This document shows, piece by piece, positions 52,713 through 60,466 of a DNA stretch of 64,000 nt. The position numbers were made by a program, and so were the translations under genes. Source of the DNA: Rhodococcus sp. Leaf278 (lineage in GTDB: Bacteria; Actinomycetota; Actinomycetes; Mycobacteriales; Mycobacteriaceae); contig NZ_LMRR01000009.1 of the NCBI RefSeq assembly GCF_001426085.1, positions 62,001-126,000 of the forward strand. Reading direction: 5' to 3'. The notes below the pieces were generated by a model that was not told the DNA's origin, ran no database searches, and saw only the letters and a list, made by a program, of their open reading frames with translations. Position 1 is the stretch's first letter, and every line of letters begins with the position of its first letter.

Positions 52713-55094
52713 ATGGATTCCCCACAACTCGACGGCAGTTCGGCCCGGCTGGACGAGCTGTTCCCGGGTGACAACTCCACCGACGCTCGGTTTCGCGAGA
52801 TCGAGTGGACCGCGACCCCGCTCGGCCCGGTGGAGCAGTGGCCGCAGGAGTTGGTGACGGCCATTCGCACGGTCATGCCGTCGACGATCCCGATGTTGAT
52901 CTGGTGGGGACCCGACCTGGTGCAGATTTTCAACCACACCTACACGGATTTTCTCGGCGACAAGTTTCCCGATGCTGCAGGTCAGCCGGCCCGCGAATGT
53001 TGGTCCGAAATGTGGGACTACGTCGGCGGACTGTGCGCCCAGGTGATGGACGGCCGCGAGGCAGTGCACGGTGTTCGGCAGCTGTTCGTCATGGAGCGCT
53101 ACGGATACCCGGAGGAGACGTACTGGACCTTCTCGTACAGCCCGATCTTCGGGCCTGGTCGCACGGTGCTGGGTGTATTCGTTGCCACGACCGAGGTGAC
53201 GATGCAGGTGTTCGGTGAGCGCCGTATGCGTGCGCTCCTCGCCCTGGGCTCGCTGACCGGCGACGACACCGGTGGTCCGGTCGGTATCTGCCGCGCGGCG
53301 GTCGAGGCGCTCGGCTTGGAGCCGAGCGAGTTCCCGCTGGTGGCGGCCTATCTGCGACGCGATCTCGCCGACGACGGAGAAATCGACCACATCGCGACAG
53401 CCGGTGCAGTCGGCTTCGAGGAAGCTACCTGGGATTCTGCGGCCGTCGTCGAGGTCTCGGACGGACGCGTGCCCCGCGCCTGCGTCGAGGTGGACGGAAT
53501 TGTCGCGAATGCGGTGATCGTTCCACTGACGCTGGCCGGACGCGTTCGACCCATCGGAGCCTTGTTGGTCGGAGTCGACGCACTTCGGGCCGGCGACGAC
53601 TCTGCCATCTCGTTCTTCATTGCCGTGGCCGAGCGAATGTCCACGGCGCTGACTGCCTCGCACGCTTTCGAGATGGAACGACGTCGGGTCGCGGCGCTGG
53701 CCGAGGCAGACGAGGCCAAGACTCGACTGCTGGAGAACGTAGGGCACGAGTTTCGAACTCCCCTCACCCTGCTGGCCGGCCCGTTGGAGTCCGTGCGCGA
53801 GAGCACCACGTCGAACCTGACCGACTCGGACAGGGACTCCCTCGACGTCGTGCATCGCGCGTCGGCTCGGCTTCGGCGTCTCGTGGACGATCTGCTCGAC
53901 GTCGTCAGTGCCGATGCCGGTCAGCTGCGGGCTCGGCTCGAGCCCACCGACCTGGCCGCGGTGACACGGGACTGCGCGTCGATGTTCGCGGCCGTCGCGT
54001 CGGATCAGGGGTTGGAGCTCGTCATCGACGCGGCCGAGAACGGCGTGGTTCTCACCGACGGCGAGATGTGGGCGAAGGTCGTCTTCAATCTGGTCGCGAA
54101 CGCCGTCAAGTACACCCCGGCAGGTCGCGTCTCCGTGCGGCTCGTCACAGACGCGGACGCGATTCGGTTGGTCGTCGCGGACACCGGTCTGGGCATCCCC
54201 GAAGACGATCTGGCTCGGATATTCGATCGGTTCCACCGAGTCGAGCGGTCCGGTGCGCACAGCATCGAGGGGTCCGGAATCGGCCTTGCGCTCGTATCCG
54301 ATCTGATCACGGCCCTGGGGGGACGGATCGACGTCGACAGTGAGGTCGGTGTCGGCAGTACCTTCACTGTGGTCGTACCTCGACAGCCCGTCGAATCGGC
54401 CGCGGCCGTGGACTTACCGGTCGCCGCGGCCGACTCGGTGTCGGCGATCTTTGCCCCGCACGACACGGCACCGGTCACCGTCGATCGCGCGGACATCTTG
54501 CTCGTCGAAGACAACATCGACATGCGCAACTATCTCGTCCGGCTCATGACGGACGAGGGCTGGACCGTCACGACGGCGGGTGACGTGGAGTCTGCACTCG
54601 AGCACGCGCGCTCGACGGCACCGGGGCTGGTGCTCACCGACGTCTTGCTACCCGGCCGTAGCGGCCTGGACCTGGTGGACGACATTCGACGCGACGCCGC
54701 ACTGCAGCGAGTTCCGGTAATCCTGCTGACCGCGCGAGCGGGCACCGACTTCGTGCTCGACGGCTTGAGCCGCGGTGCCGACGACTACATCGTCAAACCG
54801 TTCCACGATCGTGAGTTGGTGGCCCGCGTTCGAGTACACCTCGAGCTCTCCCGCATGCGCGAAGAACTCATCGAGGAGAGTGACAACCAAACGGCGACGC
54901 TGCGCAACGCTCTCGATACCCGCGCCGCCATCGGCCGAGCCGTCGGAATCCTGATGTCGGTGTACCGCATCGACGCCGACGCGGCCTTCGCGCAGCTGAC
55001 CGAGCTGTCGCAGAACACCAACCGCAAAGCCCGAGACCTGGCGACGATGATCGCCGACGACTTCACCGCCGGGCTCAGCAGCGACGGTCAGTGA
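52713..55094 (+). CDS. hybrid sensor histidine kinase with receiver and C-terminal ANTAR domain
   Basis: This 793-residue protein reads, in order: PAS-like (about 35-165), GAF-like (about 175-315), dimerisation/phosphoacceptor with His345 in NVGHEFRTPL, HATPase (Asn at FNLVANAVKYTP 458-469, DTGLGIPEDD, GSGIGLAL), receiver (594-715; DILLVEDN, phospho-Asp643, Lys695), and ANTAR (about 728-784: LRNALDTRAAIGRAVGILMSVY). ANTAR domains bind two-hexaloop RNA antiterminators. The likely flow is His345 to Asp643 to RNA binding. The ATG at 52713 has an AAGGACGAGG site. Its stop overlaps the DUF5313 gene stop by 7 bp. Confidence 0.92.
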   Translation: MDSPQLDGSSARLDELFPGDNSTDARFREIEWTATPLGPVEQWPQELVTAIRTVMPSTIPMLIWWGPDLVQIFNHTYTDFLGDKFPDAAGQPARECWSEMWDYVGGLCAQVMDGREAVHGVRQLFVMERYGYPEETYWTFSYSPIFGPGRTVLGVFVATTEVTMQVFGERRMRALLALGSLTGDDTGGPVGICRAAVEALGLEPSEFPLVAAYLRRDLADDGEIDHIATAGAVGFEEATWDSAAVVEVSDGRVPRACVEVDGIVANAVIVPLTLAGRVRPIGALLVGVDALRAGDDSAISFFIAVAERMSTALTASHAFEMERRRVAALAEADEAKTRLLENVGHEFRTPLTLLAGPLESVRESTTSNLTDSDRDSLDVVHRASARLRRLVDDLLDVVSADAGQLRARLEPTDLAAVTRDCASMFAAVASDQGLELVIDAAENGVVLTDGEMWAKVVFNLVANAVKYTPAGRVSVRLVTDADAIRLVVADTGLGIPEDDLARIFDRFHRVERSGAHSIEGSGIGLALVSDLITALGGRIDVDSEVGVGSTFTVVVPRQPVESAAAVDLPVAAADSVSAIFAPHDTAPVTVDRADILLVEDNIDMRNYLVRLMTDEGWTVTTAGDVESALEHARSTAPGLVLTDVLLPGRSGLDLVDDIRRDAALQRVPVILLTARAGTDFVLDGLSRGADDYIVKPFHDRELVARVRVHLELSRMREELIEESDNQTATLRNALDTRAAIGRAVGILMSVYRIDADAAFAQLTELSQNTNRKARDLATMIADDFTAGLSSDGQ

Positions 55095-55468
55095 TTGCGG
55101 CGGTAGTTCTCGCGCTCGCGTTCCATCTCGGCCGTCTTCTTGGCACTCTTCAGATCGGCCGGTAACCCGTGGATCTCGAGGCGTCGGGCGCGGTTCTGGT
55201 CCATGTAGGCGGCGGTGTAGAACAGCGCAAGCAGCAGACTCAGCAGCACCATCGAGGCGCGTAGCCAGATCGCTCCGGGAAACAGGACGAAGAATCCGAT
55301 GAAGATCGGTAGGAAGGGAATCATCGACCGCAGGATGTGACGCGGCGTCGCTCCCGGCCCGACGAGATCGCGTCGAACCCAGTCCTGTTGTGAATCCGGC
55401 AGCTTGCGGCCGAGGACGGCGTAGGCCAGCCATTGGCCGAAGGACGGACGGTTGCGGTCCTTTTTCAT
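55088..55468 (-). CDS. DUF5313-like small membrane protein
   Basis: This 126-residue protein has a basic N-terminus, NRPSFGQWLAYAVLGRKLPDSQQDWVRRDLVGPGATPRHILRS, and two adjacent membrane segments (about 50-95), followed by a charged tail. This matches the DUF5313 family of mycolic-acid actinobacteria as I recall it; function unknown. Its ATG overlaps the MarR stop (ATGA), so both are one operon under the peroxide-type MarR operator. It converges on the hybrid kinase. Confidence 0.75.
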   Translation of the reverse strand: MKKDRNRPSFGQWLAYAVLGRKLPDSQQDWVRRDLVGPGATPRHILRSMIPFLPIFIGFFVLFPGAIWLRASMVLLSLLLALFYTAAYMDQNRARRLEIHGLPADLKSAKKTAEMERERENYRRNH

Positions 55469-55917
55469 GACAGTGCTCCTGCTGCGATGGCTGCGTCGTT
55501 GACACGGGTGAGGACGCGGCGCAGCTCGTCCAGCTCGGACAGAGACGCGCCGAGCTTGTCCACGACGGCGGGCGGGATTTTTTCGGCCTTGCTTCTCAGT
55601 GCCGCCCCGGCCGGGGTGAGCGCGACGAGTAAGACGCGTTCGTCCTCGGCGCTGCGAGTGCGAGTGAGCAATCCCATCGATTCCAGACGCTTGAGCAGCG
55701 GTGAGAGCGTAGGGGAGTCGAGTTGCAACGTCGATCCGATGGCTTTGACCGACATCGGCGACTCGCCCCACAGTGCCAGCATCACCAGATACTGCGGATG
55801 CGTCAGCCCCATCGGCTCGAGTAGCGGCCGATACACCGACAGCACAGCACGGTTGGCGACGGCGAGTGCGAAGCAGACCTGCCGATCGAGTGCGAGCGGG
55901 TCCTCGGTGGTGGCCAC
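55465..55917 (-). CDS. MarR family regulator, OhrR-like
   Basis: This 150-residue winged-helix protein closely follows OhrR: LDRQVCFALAVANRAVLSVYRPLLEPMGLTHPQYLVMLALW, with a Cys at position 15 where OhrR carries its peroxide-sensing Cys. The recognition region is LQLDSPTLSPLLKRLESMGLLTR and the wing RSAEDERVLLVALTPAG. An organic-hydroperoxide response is inferred from Cys15; no ohr peroxidase gene is adjacent. An inverted repeat at 55941-55967 just upstream is its probable operator. The DUF5313 gene follows in the same operon. Confidence 0.85.
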   Translation of the reverse strand: MATTEDPLALDRQVCFALAVANRAVLSVYRPLLEPMGLTHPQYLVMLALWGESPMSVKAIGSTLQLDSPTLSPLLKRLESMGLLTRTRSAEDERVLLVALTPAGAALRSKAEKIPPAVVDKLGASLSELDELRRVLTRVNDAAIAAGALS

Positions 55918-55940
55918 CTGGACCAGGCTAGCAGATTTGG

Positions 55941-55967
55941 TTAGTGCCCTAATGATTCGTGCACTAA
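55941..55967. promoter_or_regulatory. inverted repeat, candidate MarR/OhrR operator
   Basis: TTAGTGC and GCACTAA are perfect 7-bp arms 13 bp apart, 24 bp upstream of the MarR start. The divergent mycolyltransferase-like gene begins 196 bp away, so the site may serve mainly as autorepression. The stretch 55968-56162 shows no other clear element. Confidence 0.58.
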
Positions 55968-56162
55968 CAATCTCGCCCAGTTCCAGGGTTGCGTCCGAAA
56001 GGTGTTGCGAAACAGGGGATTGGCTTCGAAGGTGGCGTGCAGGCAGAGTTCCGGTCGGTCCGATTCGGTGAACATCGCATTCGACGTTTCATCCCGTCCG
56101 AACGTGTGCGATGCTCCGTGTCGATTCGCTGTTTCCCACGGACACATCCCGAGAGGATCGCC

Positions 56163-57140
56163 ATGCGTCGTCGACGCATCTTCACCCCGTTCGTCGTCGC
56201 CGCGGCGCTGTCGTTGACCTCCCTCGGTGTGGCTGCCGCCGATCCAGTCGAGTCTGCGGCTCGCATCGTCGACACTGCGATCGCGTCCGACACCCTGCGC
56301 ACGCTGAGCGTGGACTCGCCTGCCATGGGCGGCGTCGTCGAGGTACAGGTGTTGACCCCGGCCGTGAAGGCGGGATCTCGTCCGACGCTGTACATGCTCA
56401 GCGGTATCGGTGAAGAGGATCCGAACAACAGCATGTGGCTGCGCAAAGGTGGTGCAGCCGAGTTCTTCGCCGACAAGAACGTCAACGTCGTACTGCCGCT
56501 GGCCGGCCCCGGCAGCTTCTACACCGACTGGCAACGCGACGATCCGAAACTCGGCCGCTACCAATGGGAGACGTTCCTGACGGAGGAACTCCCGCCGTTG
56601 ATCGACGCAGCCGTGGACGGCAATGGGCGCAACGCTATCGCAGGCCTGTCGATGGGTGCTCAATCGGCCATGATGCTGGCCGCACGTAACCCGGATGTCT
56701 ATTCCGGGGTGGCGTCCTACAGTGGGTGCTTTGCATCCTCGGAACCGTTGGGCCAGGCGAGTATTCGAGCGATCGTCGGAGCCTTCGGTGGGAATGCCGA
56801 CAACATGTGGGGTGGGCCTCTCGATCCCGCTTGGGCGGAACATGATTCGGTCGTCAACGCCGAGAGCCTGCGCGGCACCGACGTGTACGTGTCGGTGGGA
56901 ACCGGCGCTCCCGGACCGCACGAAAGTTTCGACAGCGCGTCGGCATTGGATGTTGTAGTGGTCGGCGGACTCATCGAGGTGGGCGCGAACTACTGCACCC
57001 ACCGGCTCGCCGACCGACTGGGTCAATTGAACATCCCGGCGACCTTCGACTTCACCGAGACCGGAACCCATTCATGGCCCTACTGGGTGGACCAGCTGCC
57101 CAAGAGTTGGCCGACGCTGGCAGGCTCGCTCGGGATCTGA
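56163..57140 (+). CDS. secreted mycolyltransferase-like esterase (antigen 85 family)
   Basis: This 325-residue protein starts with a Sec signal peptide (MRRRRIFTPFVVAAALSLTSLGVAAA). The esterase D/antigen 85 fold is shown by TLYMLSGIGEEDPNNSMW, the nucleophile motif AIAGLSMGAQSAMMLAA, and the C-terminal THSWPYWVDQL, where His is the catalytic residue (mycobacterial Ag85: HSWxYW). Such enzymes move mycolic acids between trehalose esters and the cell wall. Clear GAGAGGA site before the ATG. It indicates a mycolate-containing host. It converges on the AraC gene with a 10-bp gap. Confidence 0.87.
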   Translation: MRRRRIFTPFVVAAALSLTSLGVAAADPVESAARIVDTAIASDTLRTLSVDSPAMGGVVEVQVLTPAVKAGSRPTLYMLSGIGEEDPNNSMWLRKGGAAEFFADKNVNVVLPLAGPGSFYTDWQRDDPKLGRYQWETFLTEELPPLIDAAVDGNGRNAIAGLSMGAQSAMMLAARNPDVYSGVASYSGCFASSEPLGQASIRAIVGAFGGNADNMWGGPLDPAWAEHDSVVNAESLRGTDVYVSVGTGAPGPHESFDSASALDVVVVGGLIEVGANYCTHRLADRLGQLNIPATFDFTETGTHSWPYWVDQLPKSWPTLAGSLGI

Positions 57141-57150
57141 GTTCGCCGGT

Positions 57151-58101
57151 TCAATCGCGGTTGCTGTCGCGAAAGTCCTTGGGGGTGCAGCCGAAGCGGG
57201 CCCGGAACGCGCGGCTGAAGTGTGCCGGGTCGGTGAACCCCCAGTATGCCGCCAGGGCTCCGATGGTCGTGCGGGAATTCTGAGGTTCGCACAGAGAACG
57301 TTTGACGCCATCGAGTCGCTGCATCCAGATCCACTCGCTGGCGGTACACGGCTCACCGGCAAAGGCACGGTGCACCGTGCTCAGCGACAAGTGCAGGGAA
57401 GCAGCCACTTCCGTCACGGTCAGATCAGGATCCCGCAGTCGCGCGGTCATCGCGCGTTTGATCTCACCGAGTCTCTCGGACGCCGCATACGGTGCAGGTT
57501 TCTCGACACCGGTCAGCCCGACCAGGCCTGCGACCAGGATGTACTCGACGCTTTGCGAGACGGCCTCGGTAGAGGCCGCGCTCATGTCGGCATCGTCCAT
57601 GATCGACGAGATCATGCTGACAAGTAGCTTTCCTGCCCCGTGTCGCCCGGACACCGCCCGCGCGGTCAGTGAACCGGTGTCCCGGACGAGCGTTCTCAGC
57701 GTCGCTCCGGGGAGCATCAGCACGTATTGGGAGAAGGGGTCGTCGAAGCGGAGGGTGTACGGACGTGTCGAGTCGTAGAGCGCGAAATCTCCGGGCTCCA
57801 GTATTGCCGTCCGTTCGTCCTGGGCGATCAGCCCGGTTCCCGATGTCTGCACGCTGACCAGAAAGTAGTCGTCACTGGTTCGGGAGATACCTGCAGGCGT
57901 CCGCAGCACGGTCTGAGCAGTCGCCGACACTCGGGACAATCCGAGCGTTGCCAGTCCGGTGGACTCGATGTGTCCGGTGATCGCCGACGCGTCCTCCGGA
58001 ATGGTGCACTCGAGATCGACGTACGTCCTACTCACCGCAGCCGTCCAAAAATCGACGCTGTCTGCCTGGTCGACCGAGTCGGTGCGCAGTGGTTCGGCCA
58101 T
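57151..58101 (-). CDS. AraC family regulator of the aldoxime/nitrile operon
   Basis: This 316-residue protein has an N-terminal AraC-binding-like (cupin) domain (about 30-190) and a C-terminal double helix-turn-helix (LGEIKRAMTARLRDPDLTVTEVAASLHLSLSTVHRAFAGE, then IGALAAYWGFTDPAHFSRAFRARFGCTPKDFR). A strong GGGAGG site precedes the ATG at 58101. It follows the aldoxime dehydratase by 20 bp in the same direction, so it is the third gene of the nit-oxd-araC operon and likely its activator. OxdR-like AraC regulators are known next to aldoxime dehydratase genes. Confidence 0.88.
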   Translation of the reverse strand: MAEPLRTDSVDQADSVDFWTAAVSRTYVDLECTIPEDASAITGHIESTGLATLGLSRVSATAQTVLRTPAGISRTSDDYFLVSVQTSGTGLIAQDERTAILEPGDFALYDSTRPYTLRFDDPFSQYVLMLPGATLRTLVRDTGSLTARAVSGRHGAGKLLVSMISSIMDDADMSAASTEAVSQSVEYILVAGLVGLTGVEKPAPYAASERLGEIKRAMTARLRDPDLTVTEVAASLHLSLSTVHRAFAGEPCTASEWIWMQRLDGVKRSLCEPQNSRTTIGALAAYWGFTDPAHFSRAFRARFGCTPKDFRDSNRD

Positions 58102-58121
58102 GTCAGGTACCTCCCGTCTCG

Positions 58122-59138
58122 TCACAGGGTAGAACGCTCCGCAGCGGTACGCAGCAGACCTGTGCGGTCGCGGCAGCCGAAGTACTCGAAGTACTGCTCG
58201 TCTGCCGCTGCCACAGTGACCTCGTGATAGAGCCTCAGCGCCGCCGCGGGCCCCATCGTCGACAGATACTTCAGCGCGGCACCGAAGATCGCGACGTGCG
58301 TCGGATGCGACTCGGCCCATGTTTCGAGGTCGCTCAGGCTGCGCCACCAACTCATGCCGAACGACTTGTCGGTATCGGTGCCGTCGTCGGTCACGACGGT
58401 CATGTACCGGTTGGCGAAGCAGCCGATGGCCAGTCCGTCGTCGCGGAGAAAGTCCATGCCGGCACGCAACACCGGTTCGACGTCTCGCAGGTACATCTCC
58501 CGCTCGGACCCAGCGGTGTCGGCCCAATCCTGCCCGGATCGGATGAGGCAGAGGTTCTCCTGCGGCACGATCCTGACTCTGTCGCCGTCGCGTACGACCT
58601 GAGGCTCCCCGATGGGAGCGAGTGAGTCACTCTGCGACAACGGGATTCGATCGCGAACCCCGCCCCAGTAGGCATGCTCCTCGATGGTTCCACTGAGTGA
58701 ATCAGTGAGAGTGGCAACACCTTCCATTCGTCCGGTCGAGGAGAACAGCGTCTCGTACCGGTCGACGGTCGGTCTGATGATTTCGACGAAGCGACCTCGG
58801 ACGCTCGTCCATCGGTGACCGACGGTATCGAACCACCGGTCGAACGCTGCGACATCGTCCCAGTAGCCGATGAACACTGTCGTGTCGATACCTTCCTCGT
58901 CGGTGTAGCGCGCCCGGTCCGACCGGGATGGGCCTCCGTCACCCCACGGGGAGGCGTCGGGCATGCCCTGTATTCCGAAGTAGCCCATGACGACTCGTTC
59001 GGTGGATACCGGAAAGCGGGCAACGTAGGACGGAAAGGGTGGTTGGTAGCTGTCGGGTGTTCTGCGCGGACACGACCGTGGAACCACGAGATGGTCGGGT
59101 ATCGCGGATTCGAGTTCAGACACGGGCAGCGTCCTCAT
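58122..59138 (-). CDS. oxd: aldoxime dehydratase (haem)
   Basis: This 338-residue enzyme dehydrates aldoximes (R-CH=NOH) to nitriles using ferrous haem. It has the family N-terminus (HLVVPRSCPRRTPDSYQPPFPSYVARFP), YFGIQG, SWWRSLSDLETWAESHPTHVAIFGAALKY and ALRLYHEVTV, whose His305 matches the proximal haem ligand. The downstream segment reads EYFGCRDRTGLL, where I recall a His (CHP) in other members; that needs an alignment. It overlaps the nitrilase by 23 bp, so nitrile made here would be hydrolysed at once. Phenylacetaldoxime-type substrates are known for the family; the true one here is not. Confidence 0.9.
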   Translation of the reverse strand: MRTLPVSELESAIPDHLVVPRSCPRRTPDSYQPPFPSYVARFPVSTERVVMGYFGIQGMPDASPWGDGGPSRSDRARYTDEEGIDTTVFIGYWDDVAAFDRWFDTVGHRWTSVRGRFVEIIRPTVDRYETLFSSTGRMEGVATLTDSLSGTIEEHAYWGGVRDRIPLSQSDSLAPIGEPQVVRDGDRVRIVPQENLCLIRSGQDWADTAGSEREMYLRDVEPVLRAGMDFLRDDGLAIGCFANRYMTVVTDDGTDTDKSFGMSWWRSLSDLETWAESHPTHVAIFGAALKYLSTMGPAAALRLYHEVTVAAADEQYFEYFGCRDRTGLLRTAAERSTL

Positions 59139-60174
59139 CGTGAGCGAGCTGCTCGGTGATCTCGAGACGCACCTCGGCGGCGACGTCCTCGGTGAAGTCG
59201 TAGCGCGCGTTCGCGACGGGCTGCGCTCCCGACACGACGCGGTCGCCGGGAGTCTTGTCGAGCCATAGTCTCGTCACATCCGGACGCGAATAGTGGCCCG
59301 CGGGGTCGGCGGCGGCCTTCGCGATCGAGATCAGACTGGTGTCGATATCGGCGTAGACGATGCCCTCCTCGTCGGGTGCAAGCGGCTCGTGCATCAGTTG
59401 GCCGTCGGGCGCGAAGATGCGGGCATGACCGCCGCCCGCGGCGAGCATCGCGCGCTTGGCGTCGTCGGTGCACATGATGTCGATCATCTCGGGCGAGACG
59501 GTCGCGCACGGGCTGATGACGAAACAGCCGCCTTCGACGGCGTAAATGCGGCTGGCAGCCGTGTTGACCTCAGGCCCGAGGGCATAGGCCGCCCCGGTGT
59601 ACAGCGAGAAGCTGGGCCACGCTCCGATGTGAACCTGCTCGTTCTGGGCGTACATCGCGTACTTCGAGAGCGGCTGCAAGTGCTCCCAGCAGCACAGTGC
59701 GCCGACGCGTCCGAGGTCGGTCTCGTACACCGACAGATCGGATCCGTCTCCCTCGCCGTACACGGTGCGTTCGACGTGAGTCGGCTTGAGCTTGCGGCGC
59801 ATAGCGACGGTCTTGCCTTCCGCGTCGATGATCCACTGGGCGATGTAGAGGCTGGCCTTGTATCGCTCGCTCAGACCCATCACGACCATGATGTGGTTGT
59901 CCTTGGCGGCCTGTGCAATTCGAGCTGCCTGCGGAGTTCCGTACTCGAGTGAGTTGTCGAAATAGCGCTGAGTGAACTGGAATCCCCATGCCGGTGCGTC
60001 GAGCCAGATGTACCAGGGGTAGCCGGGCAGGTAGGTCTCGGGGAACGCGACGAGCTCGGCTCCGGCGCGAGCTGCGTCCTCGATCAGGCCGATCGCCTTG
60101 TCGATCGAGGCGTCGAGATCGAGGAAGATCGGCGCGGCCTGAACTGCTGCGGCGCGGAACTGATGGTGGTTCAT
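59116..60174 (-). CDS. nit: nitrilase
   Basis: This 352-residue carbon-nitrogen hydrolase has the Glu-Lys-Cys triad: Glu46 (FPETYLPGYP), Lys130 (RRKLKPTHVERTVYGEGDG) and Cys162 (GALCCWEHLQPL). It hydrolyses nitriles to carboxylic acids and ammonia. The length and motif context fit aliphatic or arylacetonitrile nitrilases rather than amidases. It is first of the operon nit-oxd-araC. In many rhodococci the aldoxime route goes through nitrile hydratase plus amidase; here a nitrilase takes the place. A 292-bp region separates it from the divergent aldehyde dehydrogenase. Confidence 0.92.
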   Translation of the reverse strand: MNHHQFRAAAVQAAPIFLDLDASIDKAIGLIEDAARAGAELVAFPETYLPGYPWYIWLDAPAWGFQFTQRYFDNSLEYGTPQAARIAQAAKDNHIMVVMGLSERYKASLYIAQWIIDAEGKTVAMRRKLKPTHVERTVYGEGDGSDLSVYETDLGRVGALCCWEHLQPLSKYAMYAQNEQVHIGAWPSFSLYTGAAYALGPEVNTAASRIYAVEGGCFVISPCATVSPEMIDIMCTDDAKRAMLAAGGGHARIFAPDGQLMHEPLAPDEEGIVYADIDTSLISIAKAAADPAGHYSRPDVTRLWLDKTPGDRVVSGAQPVANARYDFTEDVAAEVRLEITEQLAHDEDAARV

Positions 60175-60358
60175 GCAAGGGCCTTTCGTTGGGGAGTGCC
60201 CCAGTTTTGCCTGCTGAAAGGCCGTTCGATGGCCTCGAAGTGTCGGAAAAATTGACTCTGCGTCGCATGCCGGGGCGGCGAAACACGGTCGTAATCGGGT
60301 CTCGGTGTCTCGACACACGATCGTCACGCGTGGAGGTCGATCGGCGGTGCGCGTCTGT

Positions 60359-60381
60359 CGCACAATGTGTGCGCGATCACA
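60359..60381. promoter_or_regulatory. overlapping palindromes in divergent nit/ALDH promoter, one Crp/GlxR-like
   Basis: CGCACA-ATG-TGTGCG (60359-60373) is a perfect 6-bp inverted repeat. Overlapping it, TGTGT-GCGCGA-TCACA (60366-60381) matches the Crp/GlxR pattern TGTGA-N6-TCACA with one mismatch. They lie about 90-108 bp before the aldehyde dehydrogenase ATG. The rest of 60175-60466 shows no gene. Confidence 0.42.
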
Positions 60382-60466
60382 CAAGACCTTCTGGTAGGAC
60401 CGGGCGCAATCTGGAAAAGACACGCCACAGGTGCCGCGATCGGCACCCGAGAAGGAGCCAAGAAAC

